Positions 18,247 through 27,542 are shown, counted from the stretch's first letter. The stretch: 64,000 nt of DNA from Vagococcus salmoninarum (GCF_003987495.1 NZ_NGJU01000005.1:83841-147840), one strand, 5' to 3'. Program-made: numbers and translations. The notes: a model not told the origin generated them from the letters alone.

Positions 18247-19863
18247 TTAACTTTTTACTAATCTTTGATTCTCCAAACGGTAGACGTGATGAAACATTGC
18301 TAAAAATTCTGCATTGTCTGAATGAGTTACAACAATGATAATTTTATTTTCAATCTTTGAAATAATGTTAGCAATTAATGATTCATTCAGTTTGTCTACG
18401 CCGGAAGTTGGCTCGTCAAAAATTAATAGTTCTGCTTCCCCATACAAACCACGAGCAATATCTAAGCGCCGCTCCTCACCACCACTTAACTGAGTCTCAG
18501 CAGATAACTGATAATTAAGCCCTGCCTCTCCAGCTAAAGCATATTTTTCCAAACCAACTTCTTTGAGAGCTTGGGACATTCTTTCATCATCTGCCTCTTG
18601 AAATAGGCTAAGATTTTCCCGGATACTGCCTTCAAAGATTGCGGTTTTTTGTGGTATGTAAGCGACTTTTGCATAGAGGCTAGCTTTATTTATCCCTCTT
18701 AATTCTTCCTTGCCAAAATAAATCTCACCTGTGGTTGGTTCTCTAATTCCTAAAAGTAAGTCTAGTAACGTACTTTTTCCACTGCCACTACTACCGGTGA
18801 TGCCGTAGCGTTGCCCTTTCTCAAAGCTTAAATTTAAGTCCTTGAAAAGTAACGCCTGATAACCAAAGGCAACTTGACTTAAATGGATGTTTCCTAAAGA
18901 CTCTAACGCCACTTGAGGTTGGTTTAAGGGGTTTGACGGCGGTTTAACTAAGGCTAAAATCTTAGTGACAATTGGTTGGCTAGCAGTGATTTCAGTATAA
19001 CAATTTGAAAAAGCTTGAATTGGTCCCGCAATCGTTCCCATTAAAGTTGTCATAGCGATAACTTCTGGCAAGGTAATCCGATTCATCAAAATGAAATAAC
19101 CTCCAACAATCCACGTACCCGAATAAACAATATTATCTAAGGCGTAAATAATCGTAATCGTCAGCCCTTGAGAGACTTGAAAATCAGTGGCTCGTTCTTT
19201 AGTTGCTTGATTGCTCCCCTTTAATCTCCTAGTAAAACTCTGACTAGCATGACTTAACTTAATAAAGGCTAAGTGGCTAGAAAATTCCTCAAACTGCTTT
19301 AAATAGCGATTTTTTTGAGTTTGCCACTGCTCCCGCTTATTGGCTAACATCCATTTGCTAAAGAAGGGACTGAGAAAAGGCACTAAGGCTAAGGCAATCA
19401 TGATTGTGGCAAACATCCCATTTAAAATAAAGGCTCCTAGAACGGCAAAAATAAAAACCCCGATAACTTGAACCGAAAAGACTAGACGATCTAAATAAAT
19501 AGTTTCAATTAAGTCTAAATCATTCGTAAGATGAGCAATTCGTCTGGCACTTTTTTGCTGTTGGTTGGCTAAAATACTTTCCCTTAAATAATGGCTTGTT
19601 AAATCATTTCTAAGAGACTGAACAATTGTTTGAATTAGCAGACTGGCTGTCTTCCGAGGTAAAAAATCTGAGACAGCTTCAACTACAAAATAGCCAACTG
19701 CTAATATAGACAAGCGCATAAAATGACTGAGATCCCCTTGAGTCGCTGAATTAGCTAAACTCTGATAAACAAAGGCAATACCAACAGTCATGAAAGCGGC
19801 GAAAATAGCTGAAGCGATATAGAGTCCTGTCAACATTTGATGTTTCTTAAAATAATAAGTCAT
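18247..19863 (-). CDS. ABC exporter, fused permease and ATPase
   Basis: A half-transporter of 538 residues. Six membrane segments fill residues 1-290, followed by a nucleotide-binding domain with Walker A GITGSSGSGKSTLLDLL, signature LSGGEERRLDIARG, Walker B LLIFDEPTSGVD and the H-loop in VVTHSD. It probably works as a homodimer. The overall pattern resembles CydC/CydD-type and small peptide exporters, so the substrate could be a thiol compound or a peptide. The ATG at 19863 has AAAAGGAG upstream. A 13-codon reading frame lies directly ahead of it and ends inside that SD, which suggests translational coupling. Confidence 0.85.
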   Translation of the reverse strand: MTYYFKKHQMLTGLYIASAIFAAFMTVGIAFVYQSLANSATQGDLSHFMRLSILAVGYFVVEAVSDFLPRKTASLLIQTIVQSLRNDLTSHYLRESILANQQQKSARRIAHLTNDLDLIETIYLDRLVFSVQVIGVFIFAVLGAFILNGMFATIMIALALVPFLSPFFSKWMLANKREQWQTQKNRYLKQFEEFSSHLAFIKLSHASQSFTRRLKGSNQATKERATDFQVSQGLTITIIYALDNIVYSGTWIVGGYFILMNRITLPEVIAMTTLMGTIAGPIQAFSNCYTEITASQPIVTKILALVKPPSNPLNQPQVALESLGNIHLSQVAFGYQALLFKDLNLSFEKGQRYGITGSSGSGKSTLLDLLLGIREPTTGEIYFGKEELRGINKASLYAKVAYIPQKTAIFEGSIRENLSLFQEADDERMSQALKEVGLEKYALAGEAGLNYQLSAETQLSGGEERRLDIARGLYGEAELLIFDEPTSGVDKLNESLIANIISKIENKIIIVVTHSDNAEFLAMFHHVYRLENQRLVKS

Positions 19864-19875
19864 CGCTTTCTCCTT

Positions 19876-19917
19876 TTAGTGCTTTAAGCAACAGGGAGCC
19901 ACGTTAACTTGAATCAT
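19876..19917 (-). CDS. Possible 13-residue peptide ORF ahead of the ABC exporter
   Basis: The ATG at 19917 follows AAAGGTGG with a 10-base gap. The frame encodes MIQVNVAPCCLKH and stops in TAAAAGGAG, which is also the SD of the exporter gene. It could be a leader peptide sensing cysteine supply, since two adjacent Cys codons lie near its end, or a secreted peptide carried by the exporter. It could also be chance. I know of no family that it matches with certainty. Confidence 0.35.
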   Translation of the reverse strand: MIQVNVAPCCLKH

Positions 19918-19975
19918 GTCTGCCACACCACCTTTTTGCTTATATCTTAAAGGATTCACCTTAATAACACAACAA

Positions 19976-20006
19976 AAACCCCACTAAACAGTACGTCTAG
20001 TGGGGT
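19976..20006 (-). terminator. Terminator of fba
   Basis: On the minus strand AACCCCACTAGACG-TAC-TGTTTAGTGGGGTT is followed by a T run, 22 bases after the stop codon. Confidence 0.9.
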
Positions 20007-20028
20007 TACTTTTAAATGATTGGTAAAA

Positions 20029-20895
20029 TTATGCTTTACCTTTTGAACCGAACCATTCGATTCTTTGTTTAACTAGTTCAGTTACAGCAGTTGTACCTGG
20101 TTCTAGTAATTTACGAGGGTCAAAACCTTTACCTTCAAGATCTTTTCCTTCTTCGATGTATTTACGTGTTGCTGCTGCAAAGACTTCTTGACATTCAGTG
20201 TTCACGTTAATTTTAGAAACACCTAGAGAAATTGCTTTTTGAACTTGCTCTAAAGGAATACCTGATCCACCGTGTAATACTAGCGGTTTGCCATCAGTTA
20301 CATCAGCAATTGCTTGTAATGTATCAAAGCTTAAACCAGTCCAGTTTTCTGGGTAAGAACCGTGGATGTTACCAATACCAGCAGCTAGGAAATCAATTCC
20401 TGTATCTGACATTTGTTTACATTCAGCTGGATCTGCTAATTCACCAGAACCGATAATTCCGTCTTCTTCGCCGCCGATGCTGCCAACTTCACATTCTACT
20501 GAAACGCCAGCAGCGTGAGCTTTCGCAACAACTTGTTTTGCTTCTTCTAAGTTTTTATCAAATGGATGATGAGAACCATCATACATCACTGATGTATAGC
20601 CTAATTCGATACATTTTAATGCATCTTCGTATTCACCATGGTCTAAATGTAGAGCTACTGGTACAGTAATTCCCATTGAGTCGATTAAATCTTGAACCAT
20701 GTGGACACACATTTGGTAGCCACCCATGTATTTCGCAGCGCCCATTGAAGTTTGAATCATTACTGGAGATTTAGATTCTTCAGCACCTTTAAGAATAGCT
20801 TTCGTCCATTCTAAGTTGTTCGTGTTAAAAGCTCCGATTGCGTATTGACCTTCACGTGCTTTTTGTAACATTTCTGTTGCTGATACTAATGCCAT
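20029..20895 (-). CDS. fba: Fructose-bisphosphate aldolase, class II
   Basis: A glycolytic, zinc-dependent aldolase that splits fructose 1,6-bisphosphate into dihydroxyacetone phosphate and glyceraldehyde 3-phosphate. The zinc and catalytic motifs are present: LHLDHGEYEDALKC near residue 80, YTSVMYDGSHHPFD, CEVGSIGGEEDG, and the phosphate-binding LVLHGGSGIP. The length of 288 residues is standard for the Firmicute enzyme. The ATG at 20895 has TAGGAGG upstream. It is monocistronic, with its own terminator. An inverted repeat lies in the leader, discussed separately. Confidence 0.96.
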   Translation of the reverse strand: MALVSATEMLQKAREGQYAIGAFNTNNLEWTKAILKGAEESKSPVMIQTSMGAAKYMGGYQMCVHMVQDLIDSMGITVPVALHLDHGEYEDALKCIELGYTSVMYDGSHHPFDKNLEEAKQVVAKAHAAGVSVECEVGSIGGEEDGIIGSGELADPAECKQMSDTGIDFLAAGIGNIHGSYPENWTGLSFDTLQAIADVTDGKPLVLHGGSGIPLEQVQKAISLGVSKINVNTECQEVFAAATRKYIEEGKDLEGKGFDPRKLLEPGTTAVTELVKQRIEWFGSKGKA

Positions 20896-20928
20896 TTAAA
20901 ATTCCTCCTATTATTGGAAAACTATTTT

Positions 20929-20945
20929 GTTAAGTCATACTTAAC
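20929..20945. promoter_or_regulatory. Palindrome in the fba leader
   Basis: GTTAAGT-CAT-ACTTAAC is a perfect 7-bp inverted repeat about 35-50 bases ahead of the fba start. The 12-mer GTTAAGTCATAC also occurs in the leader of the aldehyde dehydrogenase gene. Its role is unknown. Confidence 0.4.
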
Positions 20946-21059
20946 TGACATACATATTTTATCAGAAATAAGAGTACATTTCTACCTATATTGCTAAAAT
21001 TGTCAGTTAATTTGAAAATTCTTTCACATTTTCATGGAATTACCATCTAATATCGTGAA

Positions 21060-22658
21060 TTAGTGAACTAAACTCGCAGCGATAAATGCAGCGAAGAGTT
21101 TTTGTGGACGATTAGGTCGTGAAATAAGTTCAGGATGAAATTGGGCTGCAACGAAAAATGGGTGATTATTCAGCTCAATAATTTCAACTAAACGATTATC
21201 TGGTGACGTTCCTGAAAAAACGAACCCTTTGTCTGCCATTATTTGACGGTAGTCATTATTAAACTCGTAACGGTGACGGTGACGCTCTTGAACTTCCGCA
21301 ACTTCCCCATAAGCTTGCCACGCTAGACTACCAGGTTTCAAGACACAAGGGTATAAACCTAAACGTAAAGTTCCCCCTAAATTAGCCACATCCACTTGAT
21401 CTGCCATCAAATCAATAATGTTATGTTCTAAGTTAGCCTCATTTTCAGCTGATCCTGCCTTAGCTAAGCCTAGCACATTACGTGCAAACTCAATACATGC
21501 CAGTTGCATTCCTAAACAAATTCCTAAGAAAGGCACTTGCTGCTCACGGGCATATTTAATCGCTGTGATTTTACCTTCTAAGCCTCGGTCACCAAAGCCT
21601 CCTGGTACAATAATCCCCTGGGCACTAGCTAGTTTCTCGGCTACGTTGTCCTCTGTTAAACTAGCTGAATCGACCCAGTCAATCTCAATGTCGCTGTCAT
21701 GGGCAAAGCCAGCATGTTTTAAGGCTTCGACTACTGATAAATAGGCATCTTGTAATTCTACGTACTTACCCACTAAGGCAATCCGGGTTTTTTTGCTTAA
21801 ATTTAAGACTTTTTGTTCTAAAGCTAACCATTCAGTCATGTCCGCTTCAGGGGTTTCTAAACCTAAATGCTGACAAACAATTTCGTCCATCCCTTGTTTT
21901 TTCAAGTTCAATGGAATTGAGTACAACGTATTAACATCCAGAGATTCAATCACGGCTTCTGTTTCCACATCACAAAAGAGCGCTAACTTCTCTTTCATAC
22001 TTTCAGAAATGGGTTCTTCTGTCCGAACTACTAAAATATTTGGTTGAATTCCTAAACTTCTTAATTCTTTGACACTGTGTTGGGTTGGTTTAGTTTTCAT
22101 TTCCCCAGCTGCTTTCAAATAAGGAATTAAAGTCGTATGAATGTACATCACATTATCAGAGCCAACATCTCGCTTCATTTGTCTTAAGGCTTCTAAAAAT
22201 GGTAATGACTCAATATCCCCAACAGTTCCGCCGACTTCCGTTATAATAACATCGGCATTCGTCGTTTCCGCCGCCCGCATAATTCGGCTTTTTAATTCAT
22301 CAGTGACATGAGGGATCACTTGGACAGTCGCTCCTAAGTACTCCCCTTTCCGTTCTTTCCGCAAGACTTCTGAATATATTTTACCAGTTGTGACATTTGA
22401 GTATTGATTTAAGTTAATATCAATAAACCGCTCATAGTGACCTAAATCTAAATCTGTTTCCGCACCATCATCCGTGACGAAAACTTCACCATGTTGATAA
22501 GGACTCATTGTTCCTGGATCAATGTTGATATAAGGATCGAATTTTTGAATTGTTACATTTAATCCGCGATTTTTCAGCAATCTACCTAAAGATGCTGCGA
22601 CAATTCCTTTGCCAATCGATGAAACAACCCCACCTGTTACAAAAATATACTTCGTCAT
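21060..22658 (-). CDS. pyrG: CTP synthase
   Basis: Makes CTP from UTP, ATP and glutamine. The N-terminal synthetase domain begins [17 protein letters not shown] and contains [20 protein letters not shown] and [11 protein letters not shown]. The C-terminal glutamine amidotransferase domain carries [11 protein letters not shown] and the catalytic Cys in FLGICLGMQ, with the His-Glu pair in [12 protein letters not shown]. The length of 532 residues is normal. The gene is controlled by a reiterative-transcription attenuator in its 138-base leader, so it should respond to the CTP pool. No clear terminator follows it. Confidence 0.97.
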   Translation of the reverse strand: MTKYIFVTGGVVSSIGKGIVAASLGRLLKNRGLNVTIQKFDPYINIDPGTMSPYQHGEVFVTDDGAETDLDLGHYERFIDINLNQYSNVTTGKIYSEVLRKERKGEYLGATVQVIPHVTDELKSRIMRAAETTNADVIITEVGGTVGDIESLPFLEALRQMKRDVGSDNVMYIHTTLIPYLKAAGEMKTKPTQHSVKELRSLGIQPNILVVRTEEPISESMKEKLALFCDVETEAVIESLDVNTLYSIPLNLKKQGMDEIVCQHLGLETPEADMTEWLALEQKVLNLSKKTRIALVGKYVELQDAYLSVVEALKHAGFAHDSDIEIDWVDSASLTEDNVAEKLASAQGIIVPGGFGDRGLEGKITAIKYAREQQVPFLGICLGMQLACIEFARNVLGLAKAGSAENEANLEHNIIDLMADQVDVANLGGTLRLGLYPCVLKPGSLAWQAYGEVAEVQERHRHRYEFNNDYRQIMADKGFVFSGTSPDNRLVEIIELNNHPFFVAAQFHPELISRPNRPQKLFAAFIAASLVH

Positions 22659-22724
22659 TCAAAAAACCCCTTTTCAACTATTTTTTGGGAACAACACTGC
22701 TTTTTAAGCGAACTCATAAAAATT

Positions 22725-22756
22725 AAAAAACTCCCTATTCATAGCTGAATAGGGAG
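22725..22756 (-). terminator. pyrG attenuator hairpin
   Basis: On the minus strand CTCCCTATTCA (22756 to 22746) pairs with TGAATAGGGAG, followed by six T residues. The upstream arm is preceded by CTTTCG, giving a C/U-rich strand able to pair with a run of G added at the 5' end of the transcript when CTP is low, which would disrupt the terminator. Confidence 0.85.
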
Positions 22757-22795
22757 CGAAAGTTATAATTTTGGCTACTCATTTTCAAGAGTGCC

Positions 22796-22832
22796 CAATA
22801 AAAATAATACAAGTAAATGGGACCTAAGTCAA
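22796..22832 (-). promoter_or_regulatory. pyrG promoter and GGGC start site
   Basis: On the minus strand TTGACT (22827-22832) and TATTAT (22804-22809) are separated by 17 bases. Seven bases after the -10, the transcript would begin GGGC at 22796. In B. subtilis and Lactococcus pyrG, this start sequence permits slippage to add extra G residues when CTP is scarce. Confidence 0.85.
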
Positions 22833-22850
22833 TCATAACTTTTGTTTTTT

Positions 22851-24329
22851 TTAATAAAAACCAGAACCTTTTTGATTCGTATCAATCATAATATTTTTCG
22901 TTTGACTGTAAGCATCTAACATTGATTTATACGTTTCCCGGCCAATTCCTGATTGCTTGTACCCGCCAAAAGGTGCCCCAGCTGGAATCGCATTATACGT
23001 ATTAACCCAGACTCGACCTGTTTCTAAACGGCGCCCGACTTCTAAAGCGGTGTTAAGATTTTCCGTCCAAACTCCGCCACCTAAACCGTAAATTGAATCG
23101 TTAGCCATCGCTACTACATCATCAATCTCATTAAATTTAATGACAACAGCTACTGGTCCAAAGATTTCTTCTTGTGCCACTCGCATGTCGTTCGTCACAT
23201 TAGTTAATAAGGTTGGTTCTAAGAAGTAACCTTTTTCTCGTCCTTGATCCAGTAATCGTTGACCGCCAGCTTGTAAGTGGGCGCCTTCAGCTTGACCGAC
23301 TTTAATCATCTCTAAAATTTGATTCATTTGTTTTTCCGAAACTTGGGCACCCATTTGCGTTTCTAGGTCAATTGGTGAGCCGACTTTGACTTTATTAAAG
23401 GCGATAGTTAAAGCTGCGACAAATTTATCGTAAATGCCGGCTTGAACAAAGATTCGTGAACCAGCACTACAAACTTGACCTTGGTTAAATAAAATTCCCA
23501 TTTGAGCCCCATCAATGGCTTTTTCAAATGGCATATCGTCAAAGAAAATATTGGCTGACTTGCCACCTAGTTCTAAAGTCGCTGGGACTAAACGTTTAGC
23601 AGCGGCAATCCCGACATTGCGCCCGACTTCGGTAGAACCGGTAAAGGCTAATTTATGAATGCCTTCGTGATGTAACATGTACTCGCCTGATTTAGAACCT
23701 TTACCAGTAATAATGTTTAAGACGCCTTTTGGTAAGACGCCGTCAATAATCTTAGCGAACTCAAGTAAACTTAGTGAAGTACTTGATGAGGGATGAATAA
23801 TCACCGTATTACCTGCAGCTAAGGCTGGGGCAATTTTCCAAGCAGCCATTAAAAATGGGAAATTCCAAGGAATAATTTGCCCAACAACACCGATTGGTTC
23901 CTTGATAACAATACTCATTAAATTATTAGTTAAATTTTGAGCGGCCCCTTCTTCACTACGAACAACCCCAGCAAAGTATCTAAAATGATCCGCGGCACTT
24001 GGCACATCGACATTTAAAGTTTCCCGAATCGGTTTACCATTATCTAAAGTTTCCACTAAAGCTAAATGTTCTTGATTCTCTTCAATTAAATCAGCAATTT
24101 TTAATAATAAGTTGCTACGTTCTGTCAAAGTTGTTTGACGCCAAGTTTTTAAGGCTTGATTCGCTGCTAAGACGGCTTGATCAACATCTTGATCAGTAGC
24201 ATCAACAAATGTCGCTAACTCTTCTCCAGTTGCCGGGTTAGTCGCAGTAATCACTTTTCCACCTGTACCATTTGACCATTTACCATCAATATATAAGCCG
24301 TATTGCTCTTGTAAGTTTAGTTCTAACAT
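22851..24329 (-). CDS. NAD(P)-dependent aldehyde dehydrogenase
   Basis: Oxidises an aldehyde to the acid. This 492-residue soluble enzyme has the complete active site: the catalytic Cys in FNQGQVCSAGSR, the general-base Glu in TLELGGKSANI, the NAD-binding FTGSTEVG, and Asn in IPWNFPF. The C-terminal PAGAPFGGYKQSGIGRE is typical of the betaine/acetaldehyde dehydrogenase group; substrate choice cannot be read from sequence. The ATG at 24329 has TTGGAGGAAG upstream. A promoter with an overlapping cre-like site precedes it. Its stop lies only 18 bases from the pyrG -35, and no terminator of its own is seen. Confidence 0.92.
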   Translation of the reverse strand: MLELNLQEQYGLYIDGKWSNGTGGKVITATNPATGEELATFVDATDQDVDQAVLAANQALKTWRQTTLTERSNLLLKIADLIEENQEHLALVETLDNGKPIRETLNVDVPSAADHFRYFAGVVRSEEGAAQNLTNNLMSIVIKEPIGVVGQIIPWNFPFLMAAWKIAPALAAGNTVIIHPSSSTSLSLLEFAKIIDGVLPKGVLNIITGKGSKSGEYMLHHEGIHKLAFTGSTEVGRNVGIAAAKRLVPATLELGGKSANIFFDDMPFEKAIDGAQMGILFNQGQVCSAGSRIFVQAGIYDKFVAALTIAFNKVKVGSPIDLETQMGAQVSEKQMNQILEMIKVGQAEGAHLQAGGQRLLDQGREKGYFLEPTLLTNVTNDMRVAQEEIFGPVAVVIKFNEIDDVVAMANDSIYGLGGGVWTENLNTALEVGRRLETGRVWVNTYNAIPAGAPFGGYKQSGIGRETYKSMLDAYSQTKNIMIDTNQKGSGFY

Positions 24330-24373
24330 AAAATATCTTCCTCCAATAATTGTTTTTGTATGACTTAACGACT

Positions 24374-24401
24374 ATTTTACCGCTTTCATTTTTAAAAGCA
24401 A
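24374..24401 (-). promoter_or_regulatory. Promoter of the aldehyde dehydrogenase gene with cre-like site
   Basis: On the minus strand TTGCTT (24396-24401) and TAAAAT (24374-24379) are separated by 16 bases. TGAAAGCGGTAAAA (24375-24388) overlaps the -10 and fits the CcpA cre consensus at all but one position. Catabolite repression is inferred. Confidence 0.6.
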
Positions 24402-24472
24402 GTAATTTGTTTTCAACTGTAGACATCGACTTACAAAGCTATACCAATTTATAAAAAAACGTAAAAAAAAAA

Positions 24473-24513
24473 CGAATAGACTGGAAATATTAACTAGTCT
24501 GATTCGCATTGGA
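24473..24513 (-). terminator. Terminator of murR
   Basis: On the minus strand CGAATCAGACTAG and CCAGTCTATTCG pair around TTAATATTT, with one bulge, and a long T run follows. Confidence 0.8.
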
Positions 24514-24535
24514 AATTTTTATTTAATTTTCTACT

Positions 24536-25393
24536 CTATTTATTGATTCTTTCAACTTTTTTTATAACTTCTTTAGATTTACTTAATCGCTCAATACTCA
24601 CATCATAATGCCTAGATGCATAGGCTGAAAATAGGATGTCTACGGTAAATAGTTGAACTAACATTGACGTCGTTCCAGAGCTCCGTAGCACTGCTTCACC
24701 ACCACTTGCTGTCAATAGAACCGCATCCGCTAATCGAGCTAATCTCGAACTCCCATCCTTCGTTACAACAATGACTTTAATTTTTTGTTCTCTAGCAATT
24801 TTAGCTAAATGAATGACTTCGAGCTTTTCTCCAGAATTAGATACAGCTATAAAAACACCTTTTTTAGGATTAGTTACTAATGAAGTTGCTAACAAATGGT
24901 AGTCTTTTGTGAATAATACATTTTTACCGATTCTAGTTAACTTTTGGAACACATCCTCAGCTACCAGCCCTGAGGATCCAATACCATAAGTATATTGAAC
25001 TTCGGAATCTTCGATAAAATCAAGGCTTTTTTCTATCATACTATCATCTAGTTTATGTATTGTTTCGTTAAAAGAACTCGCAATTTTATAATTAAGTTTC
25101 TTTTTAATTTGTAAGATTTCTTCATTCTTCACAATATCCGTGTGTAATTTCTCTTCAATTTCAGGTAAAACTTTTGAAATATTTAATTTCAAATCAGTAA
25201 ACCCTTCTAGTCCTAAAGAATAGCATAATCGGACAATTGTTGCAGGGCTTGATGAAGCAGCCTTCGCTAATGTCGTAACATTCATATGAATGACTTTTGT
25301 TGAATTGGATAAAATCCATTCCGCTAATTTTTTTTCAGCTTTTGGTAAATTTGCAAGCTCTTCTTGAATTAGAAATAAGATATTTTTTGGCAT
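24536..25393 (-). CDS. murR: RpiR/MurR family regulator of MurNAc genes
   Basis: The N-terminal HTH_6 domain (about residues 1-75, with VTTLAKAASSSPATIVRLC) is followed by a SIS sugar-phosphate-binding domain (about 125-260, with YTYGIGSSGLVAEDV and FIAVSNSGEKLEVIHLAK). Members of this family sense MurNAc 6-phosphate or a related sugar phosphate. The frame is open from 25420, but that start lies inside the -10 of its promoter. The ATG at 25393 has AAGGAGGAGG upstream and is chosen (285 residues). It is the last gene of the mur cluster, separated from it by a terminator and served by its own promoter. Confidence 0.88.
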   Translation of the reverse strand: MPKNILFLIQEELANLPKAEKKLAEWILSNSTKVIHMNVTTLAKAASSSPATIVRLCYSLGLEGFTDLKLNISKVLPEIEEKLHTDIVKNEEILQIKKKLNYKIASSFNETIHKLDDSMIEKSLDFIEDSEVQYTYGIGSSGLVAEDVFQKLTRIGKNVLFTKDYHLLATSLVTNPKKGVFIAVSNSGEKLEVIHLAKIAREQKIKVIVVTKDGSSRLARLADAVLLTASGGEAVLRSSGTTSMLVQLFTVDILFSAYASRHYDVSIERLSKSKEVIKKVERINK

Positions 25394-25411
25394 TTTGCTC
25401 ACCTCCTCCTT

Positions 25412-25440
25412 ATCATACAACGATTAAAAAAGACATACAA
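25412..25440 (-). promoter_or_regulatory. Promoter of murR
   Basis: On the minus strand TTGTAT (25435-25440) and TATGAT (25412-25417) are separated by 17 bases. The -35 lies inside the 3' arm of the upstream hairpin. Confidence 0.6.
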
Positions 25441-25462
25441 TCATTAATTCAATTGTATGTCT
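25425..25462 (-). terminator. Terminator between the HAD gene and murR
   Basis: On the minus strand AGACATACAAT pairs with ATTGTATGTCT and a T run follows. The same inverted repeat, ATACAAT-N10-ATTGTAT, covers the murR -35 and could double as an operator; that second role is inference. Confidence 0.8.
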
Positions 25463-25472
25463 CTTATTTATT

Positions 25473-26102
25473 CTAAAGATGCTTCGGAATTTCTAATAAA
25501 CCTTCAATTTTGGCGGTTGCACGAGACTGGTCTACACCATAGCGTAAATCTTGAATTGCTAATGTTTCAATATCCGCCTCCATAGCCGCTGTGATGCCAT
25601 GGGCTGAATCTTCAATCACTAAACATTCCTCAGCAGATAAGTTCAACTGTGACAATGTATATAAATATATCTCAGGATGTGGTTTAGATTTGTCAAACCA
25701 TCTACCGCTAACAACTGTATCAAAATAGTTAACTATCTCTAGTTCTTTCAACACCGTCATAATACCAACTTCACTTCCAGAAGAAGCTACTGCTAGTTTT
25801 AAACCTCGTTTCTGAAGTATCTTTAATGTTTCAAAAAGACCTGGTTGAATAATTTCACGATAATTGAGTTTAAACTGTTGACCATACTCCTGATAAGCTT
25901 GTTTTAACCGTAATTGTTTTTCTTTTTCATCTGGAAATAGATGTAAAAACATATCATCTGGATTTGAACCAATAAATAAACGTTGTTCTTCATCCGTTAA
26001 TTTAATTCCTTGTTCTTCAAAAAAGTGCTGGCGACGGTTGCGATAGTGTGGTTCTGAATCAATCAACACCCCATCTAAATCGAATATAACAGCTTTTTTC
26101 AT
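25473..26102 (-). CDS. HAD hydrolase, beta-phosphoglucomutase-like
   Basis: A 209-residue HAD phosphatase or mutase. The nucleophile motif is FDLDGVLIDSEPH at the N-terminus; motif II is in LAVASSGSE, the lysine in KSKPHPEIY, and the acidic motif in CLVIEDSAHGITAA. A cap domain sits between motifs I and II, which is subfamily I layout. It starts 2 bases from the stop of murP and ends at the terminator before murR, so it belongs to the MurNAc operon. A role in dephosphorylating or isomerising a sugar phosphate from that pathway is plausible but not shown. Confidence 0.85.
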   Translation of the reverse strand: MKKAVIFDLDGVLIDSEPHYRNRRQHFFEEQGIKLTDEEQRLFIGSNPDDMFLHLFPDEKEKQLRLKQAYQEYGQQFKLNYREIIQPGLFETLKILQKRGLKLAVASSGSEVGIMTVLKELEIVNYFDTVVSGRWFDKSKPHPEIYLYTLSQLNLSAEECLVIEDSAHGITAAMEADIETLAIQDLRYGVDQSRATAKIEGLLEIPKHL

Positions 26103-26103
26103 C

Positions 26104-27528
26104 TTATCCTAAGCGCATTTCTTCAGTTGTCCCAAAGAAGTAAGTTGCTAGGAACCCACCTGCATAACCCGCTAGTAACCCTAGAACATACCCTAACCAT
26201 TTGCCATCAGCAATTAAGAAAATTAAGGCTACACCACTTGGTCCAACTGAAGTGGCTCCAATATTTCCAATTAATCCTAAAACGGCACCACCAATACCAC
26301 CACCGATACAGGCAGTTAAGAAGGGGCGACCTAAAGGTAACGTCACACCATAAATTAGTGGCTCACCAATTCCTAAGATCCCAACTGGTAAAGCACCTTT
26401 AATTAATTCAGTTAACTCTTGATTTTTTTTACATCTAACCCATAAAGCAATTGCAGCTCCAACTTGTCCTGCACCTGCCATCGCTAAAATTGGTAATAGT
26501 AACGTCCGACCTGTTTGTTCAATCATTTCTAAGTGAACTGGTGTTAAAATTTGGTGTAAACCAAACATTACCATCGGTAAGAAAGTTAAGCCTAAAACAA
26601 AACCGGAGAAGGCTCCGCCAACACTTAAGATCCAGTTTAAAACACCAACTAATGAATTAGAGACTGCACCAGCAATTGGCATAATTAAGAAAATTGTTGC
26701 TAGGCCCATGACTAACAATGTAATCGTTGGAGTAACAATAATATCGATTGAATCAGGTACAACTTTTCTTAGTTTTTTCTCAACAAATGACATAATCCAA
26801 ACCGCAAAGATAACACCAATAACTCCACCTTGCCCTGCGCTTAAGTTACCACCTGTAAAGATATTCGGTAACGGAGCTTCCGGGTTCATACCTGTCAGCA
26901 TCGTCACACCACCAATAACGCCACCTAAACTTGGTGAAGCGCCAAATTCTTTGGCACTGTTAATCCCAACATATAAAACTAGGTATGCAAACACACCATT
27001 TTTAATAATATTCATCACTGTAACAATATTGGCCCAACTCTCACCAGTAATCGTTCCAGCTACTAACATATTTCCTAATACGGAAGCAAATCCACCAATA
27101 ATCCCGGCACCAACAAAGGCAGGAATTAAAGGTACAAAGATATTAGAGATTGCTTTCAAGGCCTTTGACCACGGTTTTTGGTTCTTTCTTTTAACTTCTG
27201 CCTTCATTGCAGCTGCTTTTTCTTCAACAGCATCTTTGCTATTTTTAGTTGTCGTTGGAAATTCATCACCTAAATTAACTCCAGCCATTTCAACCATCTC
27301 TTGAGCAACTTTATTAACCGTACCAGGTCCAATGACAACTTGTAAGGTTTCATCTTCGACAACACCAAGAACACCAGCAACTGCTTTCAAACCGACTAAA
27401 TCAACTTTATCGTAATCTTTAATCCCCATTCTAACTCTAGTCATACAATGTACTACCTTACTAACATTTCCCATGCCACCAACATTATCATAAATTCCTG
27501 AAGCGATATTTTTAATTTTATCAGTCAT
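26104..27528 (-). CDS. murP: PTS transporter EIIBC, MurNAc type
   Basis: Imports N-acetylmuramic acid or MurNAc-GlcNAc and phosphorylates it. IIB occupies the first 90 residues, with the phospho-cysteine in [14 protein letters not shown] follows, with about ten membrane helices and [20 protein letters not shown]. There is no IIA domain, so it must borrow a glucose-type IIA from elsewhere. The length of 474 residues fits MurP. Substrate assignment relies on its position between murQ and mupG on one side and murR on the other. Confidence 0.9.
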   Translation of the reverse strand: MTDKIKNIASGIYDNVGGMGNVSKVVHCMTRVRMGIKDYDKVDLVGLKAVAGVLGVVEDETLQVVIGPGTVNKVAQEMVEMAGVNLGDEFPTTTKNSKDAVEEKAAAMKAEVKRKNQKPWSKALKAISNIFVPLIPAFVGAGIIGGFASVLGNMLVAGTITGESWANIVTVMNIIKNGVFAYLVLYVGINSAKEFGASPSLGGVIGGVTMLTGMNPEAPLPNIFTGGNLSAGQGGVIGVIFAVWIMSFVEKKLRKVVPDSIDIIVTPTITLLVMGLATIFLIMPIAGAVSNSLVGVLNWILSVGGAFSGFVLGLTFLPMVMFGLHQILTPVHLEMIEQTGRTLLLPILAMAGAGQVGAAIALWVRCKKNQELTELIKGALPVGILGIGEPLIYGVTLPLGRPFLTACIGGGIGGAVLGLIGNIGATSVGPSGVALIFLIADGKWLGYVLGLLAGYAGGFLATYFFGTTEEMRLG

Positions 27529-27542
27529 TTTTCTTCCTCCTC

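Noticed and set aside
21418-21744. 108-codon plus-strand frame opposite pyrG
   Set aside because: Shadow of the CTP synthase coding region, with no SD and no family pattern.
26708-27304. 198-codon plus-strand frame opposite murP
   Set aside because: It is the antisense of a clear PTS permease gene, rich in Pro, Thr and Ile as expected from reading membrane helices backwards, and has no SD.
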